The notes under the pieces are model-generated. The model was given only the letters and a program-made list of their open reading frames with translations, did not search any database and had not been told where the DNA came from. From positions 18,945,983-19,009,982 of the forward strand of contig NC_081182.1 of assembly GCF_029867415.1 (NCBI RefSeq): a stretch of DNA of 64,000 nt, given 5' to 3'. Position 1 is the stretch's first letter. Each line of letters begins with the position of its first letter. Source of the DNA: Vicia villosa (Eukaryota > Streptophyta > Magnoliopsida > Fabales > Fabaceae). The position numbers and the translations under genes are program-made. Positions 57,479 to 64,000 of this stretch are shown one piece after another.

Positions 57479-60400
57479 TTAAACAGTGTAATGTTGTTGC
57501 ATCGTGTCAATATCGAGTCCCTTAAGCTTCACGACTGATTCAACATGACCCTTAAGAGTATGAAGCTCCCTAAGCCTGTGAACAAATTTAAGAATCACTT
57601 ATAAATAATTTATTCTATCATCCTCAACGTTCAAATCACTTATTGAATCCTTTCAGGCACAGACTAACGAACTTACCGTGCAACCTCAGCGCGTCTCTTG
57701 GCTTGCTCAGCAATCTCAGAAAGCTCCCTGTAGCTATTCTTGTCATTGAAAAGGTTGGTTGTTTCAGGTGACTGAAGACCATGGAGAGTCCTCTGAGCAG
57801 TTGCCCACTGTGCTTCTCTCTCTTCTTTGCCGTAGTCTTTCTTTGTTGTGAAAGCAGTCTGTAGTTAGAAAACATAAAATAGAATTTGAATCTTTAAATC
57901 TCTTGATCAAGATCAATAATGCAACTAATAGTAATATAACACAGCCTCAAATATAGACTCGTTGCCTAAATGATAGACATTAAGAAAATTATTATAGTAT
58001 GAAATTTCTTATTGTTTTACAAGTTTACTCTTCATGAAAGAAAATTAGTGTATGTTTTCATCATAGTAGCTATTACGGGTCGTAGAAAAAGATGTAACAT
58101 AATTAGGAGTATACTGGTAAAAAAATAATTATTACACTTGAAAGTAATTACCTTGTTCTCCAAAAGATTATCCCAAGCTTTGCCACTTAGAACATAGCGG
58201 ATTATGAATTTGAGTATATCAAGAGGGAAATATGTCACTAGACTGTACACCCAGATTACACCAGCCCAACCCCATCCCATTCCCTGAATTCTCGCAAAGC
58301 CCCAATTGGCATATACTGCTATAAAAGTTGCCACCTGTAAACCATGAAACAAGTTATTGTAATTAATCAATAAATTGTGTTACCAGATGATACAGAAGCT
58401 CCTAGATTCTAAATTATACTCACTTTACCCTTGTATTATGCCAATAACTATTTCTTTCTAAGGCCACTGAATAATTGAGTTCATTCAATTTCCACATTAA
58501 CATTTCAAAATCTTATTTTAGTTATTAGTTAGCGATGCAGTGTACATCTTTTTAGTGGTGGTTGTGAAGAGGAAACGAGGAACAAAGGTGATCATTGACA
58601 GCTAGTTTTTGACAAAACAATGACACTGCCCCCGATAATAAAATCATAAGAGATAGAAGCAAATTTATATACAAAGTTGATGATAAGAAAGTAATAGGTT
58701 GAAGATTACCAGCTGAGCAATCATAAAAGCACCCAATAGGAGAAGACCAGGTCTTTCCAAAAAGGACCAGCTACGGGACCTGGTGACAAAAATTAGAGCC
58801 TGGCTTATAATACTGACTTGTAGGTAGAGGGCCGCCATCATTTCTTCAGGGTTTTTTCTGATAGACCTCACACCAAACTTGTCCTGCAATAATGGAAAAT
58901 GTGTTCAGGGTTCTTAAAATTTTTGCTACTAGATGATAGTATTGAAGGAACCACGAAGTATAAATTATTACCGAGAAGAAGTCGGTATCCTTCATGAGCC
59001 AGAAAAATACTACTGTCATTAGTGCCATGTAGCTACCTAGCACAACACCAGTAGCAAATATCTCTTTCAATTTCCAACTGTCTGGAAGTGGAGATGGTTT
59101 CACTCTATCCTTGGATATTGTCATAATGGTACCTATTGGCATAAGGGTGAATGAAGTTAAATTAACATTCTTCACAAATAATTGAAGTAAACTACAAAGG
59201 TCAATCAAAAATTTTCTCACCATCATTCAGTATGGCGATAATCAACACCATGAAGGGTGCAAAATCAAACTTCCAGATCAACGCGATGAACATGAAACCA
59301 AACTGGCAAAATGAAGAATAGATCACATGAATTGTATGATCCGTGTACATAAGTATGGAAAAGAAGTTGACATTTTCTTAGGAATTAAACATTTTTTGCA
59401 CTTACCACAATACGAATGGTGATTGACACAGCATAGATCTGCAGCAATCAATATTCTCTGTTAAGAATGCTAAAGATTTTTAAATGAAATTAAGCAATTA
59501 AATCAAGCAAGGAAGAAAACTAACAGTATAGTTCTTCATCCTTTGGAAAATTGCCCTGCTGGTAAGCACTGCACTTATAATGACACTCAGACCAGGTTCA
59601 GTAAGGACAATATCAGAAGCACCTCTAGCAGCATCTGTAGCGTCAGCAACAGCAATTCCAATATCTGCTCTCTTTAATGCAGGAGCATCGTTGACACCAT
59701 CACCTGTCATTCCACATATATGTTTCCTCTCTTGCAGCCTCTTTACGATCTCATATTTGTGTTCTGCCATGTCACATGATGAGATAATCACAATTAACAT
59801 GTTTTCAAAATGTAATTTTATAGTTGTAAGGTACCAGAAGTTTCATGATGTTTGACATAATTGAAAACAATGTAATTGATGATGTTATCATCATTATCAT
59901 AATGAAGGACCTACCAGGAAATACTCCAGCAAATCCATCAGCCTTCTCGATCAACTCATCAACTGGAAGAGCTGCAACAGCAGCATCCTTGCTTTGACCG
60001 AGTAATGACGAAGATGGATACATGTTTGTTCCCATCCCAAGCCTTCGGCCAGTTTCCTTGGCAATGGCAAGCTGATCACCTAGAGAATGTGAAATCCAAA
60101 ACAATGTTTAAGCTACATGATTCATTTATGATATGAAATATGAACTACAAGAAAGAACCTCAAATCTTACCAGTAATCATCTTAACGTTCACACCAAGGT
60201 TCAGAGCTCTTGTGATGGTTTCAGCACTATCATGCCTAGGAGGATCAAATAGTGGTAACAGACCAACAAATTGCCATGGTGCACCAGGGCTATCTTTATT
60301 TTTCTCAGGTACTTCCTGTTATAAACAGATCATTTAATAGTAGCAATAAAATTAGGATATTCAAATAAGTCGAATCAACTATAAATGCTAACAGTAATAT

Positions 60401-63400
60401 CAAATTTCTAGACCTGTCTAGCAACACCCAAAGAACGGAGTCCACGCTCAGCAAACTTGTCAATTACGGAATGAGCTTTTTTCCTGACATCCTCTTTGCA
60501 GTTGCAGAGGTTCAATATCTAATCCAGGAAAAAATATCGATCAGTATCTTCATGATCATAATCATATGGTGCCAATATGGTGGCATCACTTCCATCAAAA
60601 CAAATATTTTACCTGCTCAGGAGCACCTTTGCTTGATCGATGCCAATTTCCATCAGAGTCAATGTAGGTTAAAGCAGTTCTCTTGTCTACTGGGTTGAAT
60701 GGAAAAAAGTGAATCTCCCTGACACCAGCTCGTGCCTGTAAAATCAAAACTATAAGTTAGATTTATTTTATCTTCATCCTAAAATCCACTATCACAAAGA
60801 TAAACCATGGGGTCTAGCGCAGGTAGTTGATGTGCAGTTCGATCCTACTGTTAAAAAAAGAAGATAGAGCGTTTAGGCATATTTATTTACCTCCTTTGGA
60901 TCAGCAAGCATCCCAACAATTGCAGCATCTATTGCATCCTGATTCTCAGTCCTAGAAGCCCTTGCTGCAAGAAGGATAACATAATCCTTCTCTACATTCT
61001 TAGCAAAAACCTCGATCAAGTTTTTATCAACAGACAACTTATTTAAGGTCAGAGTTCCGGTTTTGTCACTGCAGAGAACATCCATTCCTGCCATTTCCTC
61101 AATAGCTGTCATTCTCTTTGTAATTGCACCTTGCTGAGAAAGCCTGTGTGAACCGATAGCCATAGTAACAGACAAAACAGTAGGCATGGCAATTGGAATT
61201 CCACCGATCAATAGAACCAAAAGATTGTCAATTCCATCTCTATACTTGCGGTGTTGAATCGGATACATGACAACGAGTTCAATCAGTATTCCAACAGCAA
61301 TTGAGCAAATGCAGAAGTTACCAATTGCTGTGAGGACTTTCTGAAAGTGACCAACTTGGTTTGTGTTGTCAACAAGGTGAGCAGCTTTGCCGAAAAATGT
61401 ATGCACTCCGGTAGCAATAACAACTGCTTCAATCTCACCTTTCTTAACAGTTGATCCAGAAAAGACTTCATCCGAGGGATTCTTCGTAGCCGGAAGAGAT
61501 TCTCCAGTTAAAGCCGACTGATCAACACTCAAAGCATCACCCTCAAGAAGACGAGCATCCGCAGGAATGATATCTCCTAATTTAATGCTGATTATGTCAC
61601 CAGGGACTAAAATTGCAGCATCTTCTTCAGACCAGCGACCATCTCTGAGAACCTACAATTTTTGTTACAAGAAAAGTAAATTAACATCAATTAATAAAGA
61701 AAATAAACATATAGAGCCCCAAACACCAAGTAAATATCCAAGTTGGTTCTTGAAATTGTAGGGTTCTATCAATCTCATCCCCGTATTATCAATATTTCAA
61801 AAATATCCCTAGAATTGCAAAATGTTAATCAAGTCCCTCCCTCTCTCTGGGGGATCAGCTATCGAATAAATCCTTAAAATCAATCAGTCACTTTCAAATT
61901 CATCCCATATATTATCGACTTAATATCATTCCAGTCACAACAAATACCAACCTAGGCACGAATAACTTTACAATTTCAAAAATCATTTTAGAATATCGAT
62001 AACATGATGAATTAGATTGATCTAATCTTACAGTTTCAAGAACAAATTTGGAGTAAACAGTCATTTTGTCATATAAAAGTTTGATACACTGACATTATAA
62101 TCTCTCAAAACTAACTAACAAAAACACATTCAAGAATCAAAATGATTAACAAAAAGCACATTTACGTATGTTTGTATACAGCAATGACCTCTGTAGCACC
62201 AACACAACACTCGCACTTGTGATTACATTAAATTTATTTATTTTTTTCAAATTATTATTGACGTCGGCGTGTCAGTGCCGTGTCCGGTTTCCGTGGTCCA
62301 TGCTTCATAGAAGGACTATTTTCTCACATATTTAAGTATCAAAATCTATGAAGTACCGACACAGACACGGGCACCAGACACAACACTGAAATTGACAAAG
62401 ACATATCAACACTGGTAATAATTTGAAAAAAATAAATAATTTGAACGTAATCAGAAGTGTCGGTATCGTGTCGTCGACACGAACACCGACACATTTTTTC
62501 CAGAGATGTCAGTGCTACAAAGATCAAAATAACTATTCACTCACCAATCAATGCATGCAAACAAAGTTTAAAAAAAAAAAAACAGAAATAGCAATATATT
62601 TTAGAAATAATTATACCCTTGTTTTGGGGGCCAAACCAGCCATGAGAGCAGCAGCAGCATTTCCAGCATTATTCTCTTCAATGAAACTGATAGTTGAATT
62701 AATAACCAACAGAGAAATAATACCAACAAAATCCTGCCAATCCGGAGGTCTTCCACTTCCATTAGCCAAAGCAATCGCCATAATAGCAGCAGCTTCCATA
62801 ACCCATGACAAAGGATTCCACATAAACCCTAAAAACTTCAAAAACTTGCTCTCCTTTTTCTCTTCCAATTTGTTCGGACCAAAAACTTGAAGCCGATTCG
62901 CTCCTTCGTCGGACGATAAACCTTCTTTCGAACATTTCAGCTGCTCAAACACTTCCTCCACCGGAATCCGTTCCTGAAAACGTTTCAATTGAAAATCATG
63001 AATTCAAATTCAACAAAATTCAAAATAAAATAGAGAAAGTTTGATACACGCGCGCAACAAGGCGCGTGAAATAAAGTGTAGAAAGTTAGTTAGCGTAAGT
63101 AGTTACTTAAAACGGAATTTATATTGACGCGGCAAAACATAACAAGCTGATATGAATAGTAATCTCATGAAATTTTCGTGACTAGTTTGATAATTAACAA
63201 AATAAAATCCAAATATTAGCATGATGATTCATATGGAGATTGAAGATTGTTGATGAAAGTTGAAATCAGGTGTTAACAATTTCTACGTTGTATTAGTCTA
63301 TACAGAATTTTGCTCTGATTTTATTGAGACTGATACGCTGATTAGTCGGTCAAAAGATCAGATACAGAATTTTCATGAAAAAAAAGAATGAACATACCAG

Positions 63401-63445
63401 ATCAACGTTCTCGTTCTTGATCTCTTCAAGACTGATACCTCCCAT
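57479..63445 (-). CDS. Plasma-membrane H+-ATPase (P3A-type proton pump, AHA family)
   Basis: Fifteen exons: 63398-63445, 62617-62973, 60891-61652, 60613-60735, 60414-60518, 60171-60315, 59915-60079, 59525-59763, 59406-59438, 59221-59302, 58972-59132, 58710-58883, 58152-58334, 57677-57858 and 57479-57575. They total 2856 nt, a 951-aa protein of the usual family length, with GT-AG introns. The pump uses ATP to export H+ across the plasma membrane. Visible parts are the actuator TGES (residues 184-187), the phosphorylated Asp in CSDKTGT (D331), KGAPEQ in the nucleotide-binding domain, TGDGVNDAP in the hinge, the transport Asp D686 in AILNDGTIMT, and the C-terminal autoinhibitory region ending QQHYTV. 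The penultimate Thr (T950) is the phosphosite for 14-3-3 activation. By memory of the Arabidopsis set it looks closer to AHA6/8/9 than to AHA4/11; this is unverified. Intron 2 carries two MITEs. Confidence 0.95.
62188..62314. mobile_element. MITE copy 1 in H+-ATPase intron 2
   Basis: The ends CTCTGTAGCACCAACAC and, on the other strand, CTTCTATGAAGCATGGAC form an inverted repeat of the CTATGAAGCACCGACAC type. The core is AT-rich. Confidence 0.55.
62345..62523. mobile_element. MITE copy 2 in H+-ATPase intron 2
   Basis: CTATGAAGTACCGACACAGA at the left pairs with the right end, whose other strand reads CTTTGTAGCACTGACATC. It lies about 30 bp from copy 1. A third relative sits in the RING 5' UTR intron at 29902-30033. 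Confidence 0.6.
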
Positions 63446-64000
63446 TCTTGAAACACCGTGCAAATTACGAAAGTTTTAATGCAGTGAGGAGTTTTGCAGA
63501 ATCATGAAACTAAATGCAGAATTTATGTGAAAAATAAATTGAAGAAAGAGTGATGCAGCGGTTAGTTAGAGTGACTGGAAGGTGTATATATACTCCAAAT
63601 GATACATGTATGCAATGCAAATCATGCAATGTATGTACATGTATCCATGTCATGCATGAGTAAAGTAATAACCGGTGAAGGTAAGGTACCAATATTTTGT
63701 TGGTGAGAATTGAGAAGAATCGATGAGGTGTATGGTTTATGGGTTTTTGTTTTGAAAGTGGTGGGGTTCCACATACACATGTGTATGGATACTTTTTTGA
63801 TGCATATATGAGTTATTGTGATATAGAAATTGGGATTCTCTTCTATTGCGTATTCTTTCTTTCTTTTCTATTTTCTTTACTATACTTGTAAAACTTAAAT
63901 TTCTTTTTTTATTTTTTACATTATAATTATTTTTCTTGTCTTTCTTACGTACCAAATTTTTATACTACCTTATCTTACTATTATTATGTATGTTTTGCTT
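63446..64000 (-). promoter_or_regulatory. H+-ATPase promoter and 5' UTR
   Basis: A TATA box (GTATATATAC, 63584-63593) lies about 140 bp upstream of the ATG at 63445, giving a probable 5' UTR of roughly 110 nt. Further upstream, short CATGCAT/CATGTAC words cluster at 63600-63660. No upstream gene is present. Confidence 0.55.

Overview
The window looks like nuclear DNA of a dicot plant, most likely a papilionoid legume. It is AT-rich, its genes have many introns, and most of the DNA between genes is retrotransposon, LINE, MITE and microsatellite sequence. The legume call is an inference from the style of the repeats; no species is claimed.

Four ordinary host genes stand out. A single-exon, C-terminally calmodulin-binding-type protein lies on the minus strand (6320-7684). 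A RING-H2 E3 ubiquitin ligase of the MBR/RHG1A type lies on the plus strand (CDS 30185-32448, five coding exons, 523 aa). A plant CENP-O inner-kinetochore protein lies on the plus strand (38974-49416, thirteen exons, 349 aa). A plasma-membrane P-type H+-ATPase lies on the minus strand (57479-63445, fifteen exons, 951 aa). The exon joins I deduced keep the reading frame from start to stop in the three multi-exon genes.

Layout: 1-4.75 kb is a nested stack in which a decayed Copia gag-pol is interrupted by a hAT-like element and by a solo LTR, each with its target duplication. 8-22.5 kb is a repeat field with a Harbinger-like element inside CACTA-like sequence, an L1-type LINE, several MITEs, a decayed gypsy-type ORF, three ~219-bp palindromic MITEs sitting in TA microsatellites, and two direct paralogous blocks. 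22.6-28.4 kb is a Mutator-like (MULE) unit. It holds an intact 731-aa transposase, a shortened plant-mobile-domain (PMD) gene and two small ORFs of unknown function, with related tandem repeats lying in front of the promoters. 33.7-38.3 kb holds two decayed PMD genes. A better preserved PMD copy lies at 51.75-53.77 kb. The CENP-O gene carries a SINE, a TRIM, an RTE-LINE piece and a Copia remnant in its introns.

The most interesting signals are three. (1) The MULE unit may encode up to three proteins with a PB1-like (ubiquitin-fold-like) layout beside a PMD protein. (2) Clusters of a short perfect palindrome, consensus TTCGGAARTGCAYTTCCGAA, sit around the free-standing PMD copies. (3) MITEs repeatedly occupy TA microsatellites. 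Functional statements rest on motif reading by eye; no database search was run.
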